Positions 1-8,785 of a stretch of DNA of 50,617 bases are shown here, piece by piece. The notes under the pieces are model-generated. The model searched no databases, was not told the DNA's origin, and saw nothing but the letters and a program-made list of their open reading frames with translations. This DNA comes from an uncultured Verrucomicrobiota bacterium (GTDB lineage: Bacteria > Verrucomicrobiota > Verrucomicrobiia > Limisphaerales > UBA9464). Both the position numbers and the translations under genes were made by a program. The stretch is taken from assembly GCA_903896505.1 (NCBI GenBank), contig CAITXU010000189.1, positions 1 through 50,617 of the forward strand. Direction: 5' to 3'. Position 1 is the first letter of the stretch. The number at the start of each line of letters is the position of its first letter.

Positions 1-770
1 ACCGACTGGGAATTCCGACACAGGCATGCGTCCTCTCACATATCACCACGCAATTGGCCGCCTTGGAGGCTGGCGCACCTGTTGATTTGCTCTTCCAATC
101 CATCGCCGGAACCCAGGCCGCCAACGAGAGCTTCGGAGTCCCCCTTGAACTCTTGGCGGAAGGTCGCCAGACGGTATTGACTCATCATAAGGAGCGCAGT
201 GAAATTCTGTGGACCGGACCACAGGTCATGTACTTCGAAACCGGTCAGGGAAGCGCGCTGTCTGCCGAAGCCCACCATGGTGTTGATCAATTGACCCTGG
301 AGGCACGTGCGTATGGAGTGGCGCGGACACTGGACCCCTTTCTGGTCAATTCCGTGGTCGGCTTCATCGGTCCGGAATACCTCTTTGACGAGCGTCAAAT
401 CATTCGAGCCGGATTGGAGGATCACTTCATGGGGAAATTATTGGGACTGCCGATGGGGGTGGACGTCTGTTACACCAATCACGCGGCGGCGGATCAGAAC
501 TCGGCCGATAATCTCCTCGTGCTCCTCGCTGCCGCGGGATGCAACTACTTCATGGGTGTCCCATGCAGCGATGATGTCATGTTGAACTATCAATCCACCA
601 GCTACCATGATGCCATCGGAGTTCGACAATTGTTGAATCTTCGTCCCGCACCTGAATTCACTGCCTGGCTCGAGACATCAGGCCTCTTCCGTCAAGGAAA
701 GTTGATCGAAAATCCCGCGTCAGCTGAACGTTGGCTCAAGGAAATCTCCGGACTGCTCCCGCCCCCATGA
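1..770 (+). CDS. eutB: Ethanolamine ammonia-lyase large subunit, 3' part
   Basis: This is the C-terminal part of the large, active-site subunit of the adenosylcobalamin-dependent ethanolamine ammonia-lyase, which splits ethanolamine into acetaldehyde and ammonia. The reading frame is open from base 3 at the window edge, so the start and N-terminal half lie outside. About 255 residues are visible. They carry the family's barrel strands: GIPTQACVLSHITTQL, the DLLFQSIAGTQAAN stretch, FETGQGSALSA, a D-x-C-YTNHAAADQNSADNL segment and GCNYFMGVPCSDDVMLNYQS. The visible part looks intact and ends in a TGA that overlaps the eutC start, which implies translational coupling. No microcompartment shell gene or other eut gene lies downstream in this window, so this may be a short, non-compartment ethanolamine pathway. 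What lies upstream is unknown. Confidence 0.95.
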   Translation, partial: RLGIPTQACVLSHITTQLAALEAGAPVDLLFQSIAGTQAANESFGVPLELLAEGRQTVLTHHKERSEILWTGPQVMYFETGQGSALSAEAHHGVDQLTLEARAYGVARTLDPFLVNSVVGFIGPEYLFDERQIIRAGLEDHFMGKLLGLPMGVDVCYTNHAAADQNSADNLLVLLAAAGCNYFMGVPCSDDVMLNYQSTSYHDAIGVRQLLNLRPAPEFTAWLETSGLFRQGKLIENPASAERWLKEISGLLPPP

Positions 771-1579
771 ACAGCTATCCAACCCCATGTCACCAGACCC
801 GCAGTTCATCCCTGTCCCAGCCCGAAGAGCTTCAGGCATTGGTCCAATCAGTAACTCCCGCACGATTGCTGAAGGGGCGTGTCGGCCCCGGCTACCGAAC
901 CCACACCCAACTGGAACTACGCCGCGATCATGCTGCAGCCCAGGATGCTGTTCTGAGTGAATTCCAAATGAAGCAGGATTTTCCTGCGGATTTAATTGCC
1001 CGGCTGGTCCTCTTTGAGGTCCAGACCCAGGCTAGGTCCAAATCCGAATATCTGCTAAGACCCGATTTGGGCCGGCGCCTCGGACCTGATGCCGAACAAA
1101 CCCTGAAGACCAGATGCCGAACGGGCGCGGAACTCCAAATTTTGATTGGCGACGGCTTGTCAGCTGCCGCAACGCGGACCCAAGCGCCCGCTTTGCTTTC
1201 CGAACTATTCAAATCCGCGACCACCCAAGGTTGGCACCTCGGCCAACCCTTTTGCGTCCGCTACTGTCGGGTCGGGGTATTGAATGAAGTAGGGAGAATC
1301 CTTGGTCCGAAGGTGGCGGTGCTTTTGATAGGAGAACGTCCCGGCCTGGCCACTGCTGAAAGTCTGAGCGCCTACCTCGCCTTCGATCCACACCCAGGCC
1401 AGACAGACGCACACAGAAATCTTGTGTCGAATATTCATTCACGGGGTATTTCCGTGAAGGAAGCCGCAAACCGGATTTTATCTCTGGCGTCTCAAATTCG
1501 AGATTGCCAAATGAGTGGCCCCACGATCAAAGAGCGCTCTCCGGCATGCAGAGAAATGCATGCGCTCGATGTCACTTAA
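767..1579 (+). CDS. eutC: Ethanolamine ammonia-lyase small subunit
   Basis: This 270-residue protein is the small subunit of ethanolamine ammonia-lyase. It pairs with EutB and helps bind adenosylcobalamin. Recognisable family blocks are RVGPGYRT with a nearby LRRDHAAAQDAV (residues about 38-63), IGDGLSA (about 138), RVGVLNEVGRILGP (about 175) and the strongly conserved C-terminal LIGERPGLATAESLSAYL, followed by a TDAHRNLVSNIHSRG stretch. I chose the ATG at 767, which overlaps the eutB stop as ATGA; an earlier in-frame start at 731 would sit deep inside eutB. The length fits the family, with a variable first 25 residues and a slightly long tail. Transcription is presumably shared with eutB. 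A 138-bp non-coding stretch then separates it from the convergent LRR gene. Confidence 0.95.
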   Translation: MNSYPTPCHQTRSSSLSQPEELQALVQSVTPARLLKGRVGPGYRTHTQLELRRDHAAAQDAVLSEFQMKQDFPADLIARLVLFEVQTQARSKSEYLLRPDLGRRLGPDAEQTLKTRCRTGAELQILIGDGLSAAATRTQAPALLSELFKSATTQGWHLGQPFCVRYCRVGVLNEVGRILGPKVAVLLIGERPGLATAESLSAYLAFDPHPGQTDAHRNLVSNIHSRGISVKEAANRILSLASQIRDCQMSGPTIKERSPACREMHALDVT

Positions 1580-1717
1580 TCCATTTCAAGACAGAGTTCA
1601 CCAACGAATTTTAGACCACTGGGGAAGAGGCGCGGATCGCCATGAAGAGTCACCTTCCCACTTGTCGCGATGGAAGACCTTTCCGCCGCCCCCTGCCCCT
1701 GGGTCCTCAAATGTCCA

Positions 1718-3703
1718 CTACCAGCGGATGCGATAAAAACGATTGGGAACATTCGCCGATTTTGAATCCGTGAAATGGGTCTGGCCATTGGATGGATTGG
1801 AACTCCCCGGAACGAAACTGATGGTATTTGTACTGAGCGGCACCCAGGCTGGAGCCGCAACCGCCGAGCTTGCCTCAATCACAACGGAGGCATTGGTGGC
1901 CCAGGCAATGGTGAAGCCAAATCCCTTGTCAGAAATTCCAAACTGAGTTCCGGTTGTCAGGATGACAGGGTTCAAGAACGGACATTCGGCGGTTCGAGCC
2001 CCTCCATAGGTTGGCCCCCAACCGATGGCACCCGGAAGGTAGCAAACAGTGGTCGGGGAACCAGCGAACAACGGGGATGAATCGGTCAAGGGCGGATTGC
2101 CCTCGAAATTGGCTATCAAAAGAACCGGACACTGGCCCAATGCGGCTGTTCCAATGCTCGTAACACTTCCAGGGATGGTGATGCTCGGCAACTTCGCACA
2201 TCCAAAGAATGCATATTGGCCAATTCGATTCACACTTGATGGGATGCTGATGGCCGACAATTGATAACAATATTGGAAGGTGTAATCGCCAATTTGTCCG
2301 ACGCCCTCGGGAATCCTAACGGAGGTTAGACTGGAACAACCATAAAATGCTCCATTCCCAATGTCCACGACCCCGCTCGGAATTTCAACGGAGGTCAAAC
2401 TGGAACCCGAAAAGGCAAACGTGCCGATGTTTGTCACGCTCGTGGGGATTTCGACATGAGTGAGTCCGACACGCGTGAACGCTCCGCCGCCAATCGTGGT
2501 CACTCCATTGGGGATGGTGTAGCTGGAGGCAGTAATGCCAAGCGGATACTGAATCAACAAAGTCCGGGCCTTGTCGAAAAGCACGCCCCCAAGGCTGCTG
2601 TACACCGTATTTGATAGGTCCACCTGAATCTCGGACAAGCGTGCACATTGGTTGAGAGCGTTGGCAGCCAGGAAGGTAACCGTCTTTGGAATGACGACAC
2701 TGGTCAATTTCGAGCAGCCCGAGAATGCAAACTGCCCCACGCCAAGCAATCCGTCTGGCAGGATCGCTTTCGCCAAACTGGTGCCAGCAAATGAGAAATC
2801 GCCAATATATGTCGTGGTGGCCGGGAGCGGTGCGTTGGTGAGCTTACTGCATTGAAAAAAGACATAGTTGCCTATGTTGGTGACGGAATTGGGAATCAAC
2901 GCTTCGGTCAGGCCGGCACACCCGGAAAAAGCCGAATCGCCAATAAAGCTGACCCCCTCGGGAATTGAAATGGTCGACAATTTGACAGAAGCGTTAAACA
3001 CATCGTCGAGGAGGCTGGTCACGCCAGACGGGATGGTGACCTTGGTCAACTTCGAAGACTGGAAGGCCCCGAAGCCGACGGTCTTCACAGTACCCGGAAT
3101 CAAATAACTCGGTGATGTCAACGCCTGGGGATACCGGAAAAGCACCGATTGGGTCTTGTCAAAGAGAACCCCTCCCACACTCGAGAAGTTGGGATTCGAC
3201 GGATCGACGTCAAAGGCCAGAAGATTGTCACAGGACTGAAAAACGTAATCGCCCAGATTAATGAGACCGGCGGGAATTGAGAAATACACCAGGCCGGAAC
3301 CAGCAAAAGCGTTGTCGCCAATAGTGGTCAGATTCCCCGGGAGGACGATGTTGGTGAGTCCTGTGCAGCGGTAAAAGGCATAATCCGAAATGTTGGTAAC
3401 GGCGTCCGGGATCGTGACCCGGGTCAAATTGGTGCATTGAAAAAACGCATGCGATCCGATGCTCGTTACCGGCAATCCGTTTACCAAAGCAGGAACGTCC
3501 GCAAGGTTGGAGGAGCAATTGTAGCCGGTGATGGTCATGGAGCCACCCGCTTCCACATAACTGAAGCCGTTGGTGGTCTGTGCATTAGCAGATTCCACTC
3601 CCACGAGAAGGAGTAGCACGGCCAAAAACCGGTAAGCGGCAATGAAACCCGCCCGGGTGATTTGACCCACGAGATTTTTGAAAGACAACGGGAATGGATT
3701 CAT
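1718..3703 (-). CDS. Exported BspA-type leucine-rich repeat protein
   Basis: This 661-residue protein begins with a basic stretch and a hydrophobic segment (about residues 20-40) ending in an ANA-like cleavage site, so it is probably secreted or surface-exposed. From about residue 75 to 545 it consists of some twenty LRR_5 (BspA-like) repeats of about 23 residues, each of the form IP..V..IG..AF..C..L. Two of the repeats are interrupted by an almost identical GGVLFDK block (around residues 177 and 371), about 194 residues apart. The last 65 residues form a different module ending in FYRIRW, which resembles the C-termini of three other exported proteins in this window. LRR_5 proteins in other bacteria often bind host or surface proteins, but no function can be assigned here. 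The gene stands alone on the minus strand. Confidence 0.85.
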   Translation of the reverse strand: MNPFPLSFKNLVGQITRAGFIAAYRFLAVLLLLVGVESANAQTTNGFSYVEAGGSMTITGYNCSSNLADVPALVNGLPVTSIGSHAFFQCTNLTRVTIPDAVTNISDYAFYRCTGLTNIVLPGNLTTIGDNAFAGSGLVYFSIPAGLINLGDYVFQSCDNLLAFDVDPSNPNFSSVGGVLFDKTQSVLFRYPQALTSPSYLIPGTVKTVGFGAFQSSKLTKVTIPSGVTSLLDDVFNASVKLSTISIPEGVSFIGDSAFSGCAGLTEALIPNSVTNIGNYVFFQCSKLTNAPLPATTTYIGDFSFAGTSLAKAILPDGLLGVGQFAFSGCSKLTSVVIPKTVTFLAANALNQCARLSEIQVDLSNTVYSSLGGVLFDKARTLLIQYPLGITASSYTIPNGVTTIGGGAFTRVGLTHVEIPTSVTNIGTFAFSGSSLTSVEIPSGVVDIGNGAFYGCSSLTSVRIPEGVGQIGDYTFQYCYQLSAISIPSSVNRIGQYAFFGCAKLPSITIPGSVTSIGTAALGQCPVLLIANFEGNPPLTDSSPLFAGSPTTVCYLPGAIGWGPTYGGARTAECPFLNPVILTTGTQFGISDKGFGFTIAWATNASVVIEASSAVAAPAWVPLSTNTISFVPGSSNPSNGQTHFTDSKSANVPNRFYRIRW

Positions 3704-4044
3704 GGATATAATTTGTTAATAAAAGAAGCCCGCCCGTTTTCATCCGTCCACAAAGGATGGGTTTAGACGGCCCTCCCTCCTGAAGGTAAAAACGCGGCTG
3801 CAATTTTCTTGTTTGCTATCTGATCTACATCCTTTCCAATGCAATTCTACGAATTCGGTCACCTTATCTCGAGCCTCGGTGAAGGCAAGACGCAAATTGA
3901 TCCACTCCGTCGGTGGAAGAGGCCAACCTTTTTGAAGTCATCAACGGTTTGGTGCCAATTTCAATAAAAAATGGGAATGGTTCGAACCGCCGCTGGGAGT
4001 CTCCGAATCAACGCACAGTGCCTTCCCGATTCCTCATGCACCAA
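3704..4044. other. Intergenic region upstream of the LRR gene
   Basis: No credible gene is visible in either direction here. The stretch must hold the promoter of the minus-strand LRR gene that starts at 3703. The AT-rich sequence directly before that start contains no convincing Shine-Dalgarno match. I do not see a -35/-10 pair that I would defend. Confidence 0.5.
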
Positions 4045-4077
4045 TCAAAAAGCCCGACAAACGCCGTTTATCAGGCT
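4045..4077 (-). terminator. Intrinsic terminator of the phosphodiesterase gene
   Basis: On the minus strand, AGCCTGATAAAC pairs with GTTTGTCGGGCT across a GGC loop. The 12-bp stem is uninterrupted, with two G-T wobbles, and a run of T follows (4047-4050, plus further T after one base). It lies about 47 bases past the stop of the minus-strand gene ending at 4124, where a Rho-independent terminator is expected. Confidence 0.85.
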
Positions 4078-4123
4078 CTGAATTGAGGTCTCCGGGGGTT
4101 CCAACGCCGCCCCCTTCGGCCGG

Positions 4124-5899
4124 TCACGGCTTGGGTAGGCTGCGATAATAGCGCAAAGCCCCGGTGGCCGTTGCATCGGTCACAACCGATGAACCTCCGA
4201 GAGTCAGCACATTGGTCGAAAAGTTCGTCCAGTTGGTCAAATCGAGGCTGCGTTGAATGATGACTTCCTGGGCGGCCGCTCCAGCCACCGCAAAGGATGC
4301 GACACCCGCCTCGACCCGGAACAAACTTCCAACCGCCACCGGTTGACCATTGACTGTTCCATAGTCCAACGCGGCCAAAGGCTCGAAACCAGGAAGGAGC
4401 GGAGTTTGCTCTTGCACGACCGCTTGCAGGGAATAGGGGTTGAGACCCAGGAACTGAAGGACCGTCGGAGCCACCTGTGTGGTCTGAACTGGCGCCGGAA
4501 TAACCCGTGCCTTGAGGCGGGGATTCGAGACCAACAAGGCCACGTGGGTGTCGTCCTCATTGAAGCCACCATGTTCTGCGTGCTTGAGATTCGATTTCGT
4601 ATAAATCACCCCGGGCTGGGGAACAACGATAATGTCCGGCGTGCGACTGTCGGTGGCGGGGTCCTGATACCGCAATTTCAATTGCTCGCCAAAGAGGATA
4701 TCCTGAATGAAGGCATTGGTTCGATTAGCCCGGAGCAGGGCGACTGCGCGAGGGGTCTGGCTGGAATCCTTCAACCAAATCAACGAGATATCATCGGTGG
4801 TGTTCTGAGACACCTTGACGCCGCCCGCAGTGAGTATCCCGGTGAGAGAAACCGATCCATTTTCCGGGCGCCCGGCAGCAATCCAACGGGCCGGATCAAT
4901 GGGCCCCTGCCCATGCTTGGCGGTGATGATGATATAGGTGCTGTCCAGAAGATGTTGGTGGGACAACCCGCCAACAATCCGTTGCAGTGCACCGTCGACA
5001 TATTTCAAAGCATTGCCGAGCGAGGCGGTGGGCGATGCAGCGGCGTCCAAGTAACCGCCCGGTCCAAGATTTTGGATCCCGTCCCGGCTCACGTCGGTGG
5101 TGACCTTTTGCGCCACCGATACCGACTGAAAATTCATACCGAAAAGCGTCGGAATAGGACGATCTTCGAGGTTGGCATGATCCCTCCCCGCAATTTGGTG
5201 AAGGAGTGCCTGAACTTTGAATTCGTCATTGTCGCGGGCTGTCAGGCTGCTGGAGGTGCCCACCAATCCAAATCGATTCGTTGAGTTAATCTCCGGGGTA
5301 TACAGGTCTGCGATACCCTTGCCGGATGGACCGTTCAATAAATCATAGGCGGGATGCTTGTCACACCACGCCGTATAACCGCCTGCCGCACGCACGACTT
5401 CAAAAAGGGTGTTGACCTTCAGGAAATCATGCGGATAAACCGGTAGCAAGGTGGCCGGATTGATTGGCAAAAGACTTGGATCAATTCCCCCGCCCGCATC
5501 CAGGTGATCTGGGTTTCGGTCAATCGTTTCATCAAACACGATCTCAGCGCCCGGAGCACCATTGGTCACCCCGGGGGCAAATAAACTCCGGTCGTAGGAG
5601 TCGTCGTACCACACCCCCGTGCTGCGGGGGGAGCCACCAGTCACCAGAGCCAGGATTCCGGGAAAGGAATCGGAAGGCTTGGGGCAACTGGCCTGGGTGT
5701 AAACCGTTCCGGTCGAGGCCAGGGCTGCCAGTGTCGAACCGGAATTGGCGTTGATGTAATTGGCCAGGTCGATGGCATGCAGGCCGTCGATGCTGACCAG
5801 CAACACATGATTCGTCGGTGCCGATTGCGCGATGGAGGCCACGGTTGCCGATACGGCAAGCGCCGCCACGGAGGCCAGGCGAGTGAGATTTGAGATCAT
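4124..5899 (-). CDS. Exported alkaline-phosphatase-superfamily phosphodiesterase (NPP-like)
   Basis: This is a 591-residue member of the type I phosphodiesterase/nucleotide pyrophosphatase family, metal-dependent enzymes that cleave phosphodiester or pyrophosphate bonds. The chosen start (5899) gives a clean Sec signal, MISNLTRLASVAALAVSATV, ending near AQSA; an upstream in-frame start would add 34 hydrophilic residues. The first metal motif is LLVSIDGLHA. The nucleophile region reads SDSFPGILALVTGG, with a serine or threonine expected to attack phosphate. Later come AKHGQGPID and HGGFNEDDTHVALL, which supply further metal ligands. The final 60 residues (VIIQRSLDLTNWTNFS to YYRSLPKP) form a separate beta-rich module shared with neighbours. 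It should act in the periplasm or outside the cell; its substrate is not evident. The gene is single and ends at a strong terminator. Confidence 0.85.
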   Translation of the reverse strand: MISNLTRLASVAALAVSATVASIAQSAPTNHVLLVSIDGLHAIDLANYINANSGSTLAALASTGTVYTQASCPKPSDSFPGILALVTGGSPRSTGVWYDDSYDRSLFAPGVTNGAPGAEIVFDETIDRNPDHLDAGGGIDPSLLPINPATLLPVYPHDFLKVNTLFEVVRAAGGYTAWCDKHPAYDLLNGPSGKGIADLYTPEINSTNRFGLVGTSSSLTARDNDEFKVQALLHQIAGRDHANLEDRPIPTLFGMNFQSVSVAQKVTTDVSRDGIQNLGPGGYLDAAASPTASLGNALKYVDGALQRIVGGLSHQHLLDSTYIIITAKHGQGPIDPARWIAAGRPENGSVSLTGILTAGGVKVSQNTTDDISLIWLKDSSQTPRAVALLRANRTNAFIQDILFGEQLKLRYQDPATDSRTPDIIVVPQPGVIYTKSNLKHAEHGGFNEDDTHVALLVSNPRLKARVIPAPVQTTQVAPTVLQFLGLNPYSLQAVVQEQTPLLPGFEPLAALDYGTVNGQPVAVGSLFRVEAGVASFAVAGAAAQEVIIQRSLDLTNWTNFSTNVLTLGGSSVVTDATATGALRYYRSLPKP

Positions 5900-6055
5900 C
5901 CTAAATTTTTGGAATGCAGTTGAAGTTTCAAGGCTGCGGTGTCCGCACCTATCGTTTACAATGTTAAACGATAACGCTACGGGACTGTTCCAGACTGTCA
6001 ACAGTCGAGTGACATTCGGCTTTCCGGGACGGACTACCCGAGAATCAGACCGTGA

Positions 6056-6178
6056 CTATTGCCCAAAAACCGGACGATCTGAGGAAGTGATCATCCAAAC
6101 CACGATCCCTACAAACGCCATCAGCACGAGTGCCGTCACAATGCCCATCACCACGGGCGATGCTGGCTTCGCAGGCAT
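6056..6178 (-). CDS. Small single-span membrane peptide, 40 residues
   Basis: A minus-strand ATG at 6178 opens a 40-codon frame ending in TAG at 6056. The peptide has a short hydrophilic N-terminus (MPAKPASP), one hydrophobic stretch at about residues 9-31 (VVMGIVTALVLMAFVGIVVW) and a polar tail TSSDRPVFGQ. That is the layout of a one-span inner-membrane peptide. I do not recognise the family. There is no clear Shine-Dalgarno sequence, but those are rare throughout this window. It lies between the nucleosidase-like lipoprotein gene and the phosphodiesterase on the same strand, with more than 150 bp free on each side. Its reality rests on the coherent hydrophobic pattern, so confidence is moderate. 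Confidence 0.45.
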   Translation of the reverse strand: MPAKPASPVVMGIVTALVLMAFVGIVVWMITSSDRPVFGQ

Positions 6179-6499
6179 TCTTAATTTTTTGTTATTTGTT
6201 TTGCGTGAAGCCACAAGGGAAATCAGGTCACTGTTGGAGCGGGAATGAAGGCGGGGTTTTCGCCGGTCAAGATATTGCTCCAGTGGCCTGGAATCGCAAC
6301 AATGAAAGTATTGTTTTATTGGCTTTTATCCAACCCAAGGTGATTTGACCGTTTCCGCTGAATTACAGGCAGGGGTTCCACACCCACCGACCGGGGAGAA
6401 CCTGGATCAACGGATTGATGCGGCGTGAGGGAAAGCGGTCTACCGGGCGCGTTTGCCGGTTCCTTGGTCCCATCGACAGCTGACACTAGAACAGATCGC
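6179..6499. other. Intergenic region, no gene seen
   Basis: This 321-bp stretch lies between the stop of the nucleosidase-like gene (6500) and the start of the small membrane peptide. I find no convincing reading frame. A weak ACAAT/ATTGT stem followed by TTTATT on the plus strand (near 6299-6320) is too short to call a terminator. Confidence 0.4.
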
Positions 6500-7465
6500 T
6501 CACCGAGGGCCGTTTTTTGAATCCGCAGGAATCGCCCGAAGGATGGCAGCCACAACCTCACTCGCATGTTGGGCAACCACCGGTTCATTGATTTCCTCTG
6601 GATTCTGACCCTCCTGACCTCCGGCAAGGTCGCTCAGGCTGCGGACAATCAGAAACGGAACATGGTTGGCCCAGCAGACCTGGGCGACAGCGGTGGATTC
6701 CATGTCCAGGCATTCCGCTTTCCAAACGCGAAAGGCCCATTCTCGGTAGGCCCTGTTATCGCAAAACACCGGCCCACTGACACCCGTACCACCCACCGTT
6801 ACCGAACAAACGTGGTCGGCGTGCCTGAATACGGGTAGCCCGGAAACGGCACTTCGTGCGAATTCCAGCAGCCGGGTATCCGCGGCAAAGGAGTCGACCG
6901 AGTGAACCTCCAAATCACCTTCCCGAACAACGTGCAAATCAACGGGAAAGATAAAACCAAAGTTCTCGTACTTTTGCCTGAATCCGGGATCAAATCGGTA
7001 TCCCTTGCCATCTGGATCAGGATTAAAGTAGGCGGCTTCGCTGTGGTGCGCCCAGCGTTCAGGGACGACCACATCACCCACCCCGTGAGAAGGATTGATT
7101 CCGCCGGCAACCCCAGCAAAGAGGATTGTGGTCACTCCCAGGCGATCAATCGCCCACTGGGTCGTCATCGCCGCGTTGACCATGCTGACTCCCGACGGTA
7201 GAAGCACCAGATCGTGACCGGAATAGCGGACCCATTGGCATTGAACGCCATTGATCCACTGAACCTTGTCGGGACGATGATTTCCGAGAAATGTCCGCTG
7301 ATTGGCAAGTGTTTCCGGTCCAAATGCGGAAAAGACGGCATATCGGGGCGTCTGCGGCGCAGCGGGTAAATCGGCCTCCTTCGTTGGGCTGATGCAACCA
7401 CCAGAGAGAAGCAGGACCCACGGCAAAATCCATGGAAACCGCGGGAGTATCCAAAGCGATTTCAT
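6500..7465 (-). CDS. MTA/SAH nucleosidase-like lipoprotein (phosphorylase superfamily)
   Basis: This 321-residue protein has the PNP_UDP_1 fold of 5'-methylthioadenosine/S-adenosylhomocysteine nucleosidases and purine nucleoside phosphorylases. Evidence is FAGVAGGINPSHGVGDVVVP (about residues 117-136), then the purine-binding LDMESTAVAQVCW with its conserved glutamate, and VRSLSDLAGG with the catalytic-type aspartate. The N-terminus is a signal with a lipobox-like LSGGC (cysteine 24), so it is probably a lipoprotein facing the periplasm, which is unusual for this normally cytoplasmic enzyme. It is about 80 residues longer than the cytoplasmic enzyme because of the signal and an insertion near residues 155-215. 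The ATG overlaps the stop of the upstream permease gene (ATGA). Hydrolysis or phosphorolysis of a purine nucleoside to free base is the likely reaction; the exact substrate is open. Confidence 0.8.
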   Translation of the reverse strand: MKSLWILPRFPWILPWVLLLSGGCISPTKEADLPAAPQTPRYAVFSAFGPETLANQRTFLGNHRPDKVQWINGVQCQWVRYSGHDLVLLPSGVSMVNAAMTTQWAIDRLGVTTILFAGVAGGINPSHGVGDVVVPERWAHHSEAAYFNPDPDGKGYRFDPGFRQKYENFGFIFPVDLHVVREGDLEVHSVDSFAADTRLLEFARSAVSGLPVFRHADHVCSVTVGGTGVSGPVFCDNRAYREWAFRVWKAECLDMESTAVAQVCWANHVPFLIVRSLSDLAGGQEGQNPEEINEPVVAQHASEVVAAILRAIPADSKNGPR

Positions 7466-8778
7466 TTCGCGATCAGGTGGAACAGGAAAAGCAGGGCAAG
7501 GACATAGGCCAACGGTCGCACCGTCCGTCCCCGGCCGATCAACAGGTTCATTCCGACATACACCACAAACCCAAGGGCAATTCCTTCGGCGATACTGAAG
7601 GTCAACGGCATCGCCAGCATGGTGACCACTGCCGGCACGGCTTTACTGAAATCCTTCAAGTCCAACTCGACCACACTCTGCATCATGAAGATGCCCACAA
7701 TCACCAGTGCCGGTGCGGTTGCTGCCGCCGGGATGATGCTGATGAGGGGGTTGAGGAACAATGCCAGTAGGAAGCAAATGGCGGTCGCGACTGCCGTCAG
7801 TCCCGTCCTTCCACCGGCCTCGACCCCGGCAGCGGATTCGATGTAACTGGTGACGGTGGAGGTGCCCAAACTGGAGCCAATCATGGCGGCCGCGGCGTCC
7901 GCTGCCAGTGCACGTCCCAGACGGGGTAGATTTCCGGCCGCATCCAACAGACCGGCGCGCTGACAGACAGCAATCAGCGTCCCCATGTTGTCAAACAAGT
8001 CCACGAAGAGGAGCGCCAGGAGAAGAGGCAGGCAGGCCTGCCAATGGGTCCAGAAATACGCAAGGTCCAGCTTGAGAAACAATGGCTCAAGCGAGGGCGG
8101 AGCGGCGAAAATTTGCGTCGGATGAGGTGTTAATGTGCTCCCATCGGGTGACGGAAGTATCAGACCGATGAGAGTCAGAATACCTATCGTAAGAATGATC
8201 GCTCCCGGAACTTTACGCCAGACCAGGACGGCGGCTAAAATCAATCCTCCAAGAACGAGCAACGGAGCAGGCTGGCCGAAGTTTCCCAGGGTCACGTAGG
8301 TTACCGGATTGGAAACGACCACTCCCCCGCCCTTGAGCCCGATAAAGGCGATAAAGAGCCCAATGCCGCAGGTGATTGCCAGCTTCATCTCCTGGGGAAT
8401 GGACTCGATAATCTGACGCCGGATACCGGTCACACTCAGGACAAAAAAGATGACTCCGCCATAAAAGACCAACCCCAAGGCCGCGGGCCAGGGAATCTTG
8501 GCTCCAAGGCACAGGCCGAAGGCAAAAAACGCGTTCAATCCCATCCCCGGTGCCAATGCGATGGGGTAGTTCGTTGCAAGCGCCATGACCAACGTCATCA
8601 GCGCCGATGCCACAGCCGTAGCGGTAATGAGCGCCCCTTTGTCCATTCCGGCCTGACTGAGCACAGACGGATTGACCGCCAGGATGTAGGCCATGGCGGC
8701 AAACGTCGTCAGTCCGGCGATGGCTTCGCGGCGCACATTGGTTCCGTGGGCATCCAACTTGAACAATCGGGTCAGCAT
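7462..8778 (-). CDS. NCS2-family purine base permease (AzgA-like)
   Basis: This inner-membrane permease belongs to the adenine/guanine/hypoxanthine group of the NCS2 (nucleobase-cation symporter 2) family. With the start at 8778 it has 438 residues and about 12-14 membrane segments. Family signatures are VNPSVLSQAGMD, APGMGLNAFFAF, LFVDLFDNMGTLIAV and GTSTVTSYIESAAGVEAGGR. I chose the ATG at 8778, seven bases after the stop of the deaminase gene; a longer form from 8823 would overlap it and add an unlikely leader. It overlaps the next gene by 4 bp. Within this operon it is the obvious route by which a base released in the periplasm enters the cytoplasm. Individual specificity cannot be read from the sequence. 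Confidence 0.92.
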   Translation of the reverse strand: MLTRLFKLDAHGTNVRREAIAGLTTFAAMAYILAVNPSVLSQAGMDKGALITATAVASALMTLVMALATNYPIALAPGMGLNAFFAFGLCLGAKIPWPAALGLVFYGGVIFFVLSVTGIRRQIIESIPQEMKLAITCGIGLFIAFIGLKGGGVVVSNPVTYVTLGNFGQPAPLLVLGGLILAAVLVWRKVPGAIILTIGILTLIGLILPSPDGSTLTPHPTQIFAAPPSLEPLFLKLDLAYFWTHWQACLPLLLALLFVDLFDNMGTLIAVCQRAGLLDAAGNLPRLGRALAADAAAAMIGSSLGTSTVTSYIESAAGVEAGGRTGLTAVATAICFLLALFLNPLISIIPAAATAPALVIVGIFMMQSVVELDLKDFSKAVPAVVTMLAMPLTFSIAEGIALGFVVYVGMNLLIGRGRTVRPLAYVLALLFLFHLIAK

Positions 8779-8785
8779 GGGACGA

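Noticed and set aside
1..1579. Ethanolamine microcompartment locus
   Set aside because: Only eutB and eutC are visible, and the next genes belong to unrelated families. Shell genes could lie upstream, outside the window.
4253..5284. A 343-codon plus-strand frame opposite the phosphodiesterase gene
   Set aside because: Antisense to a gene with intact metal-binding motifs; no recognisable protein features.
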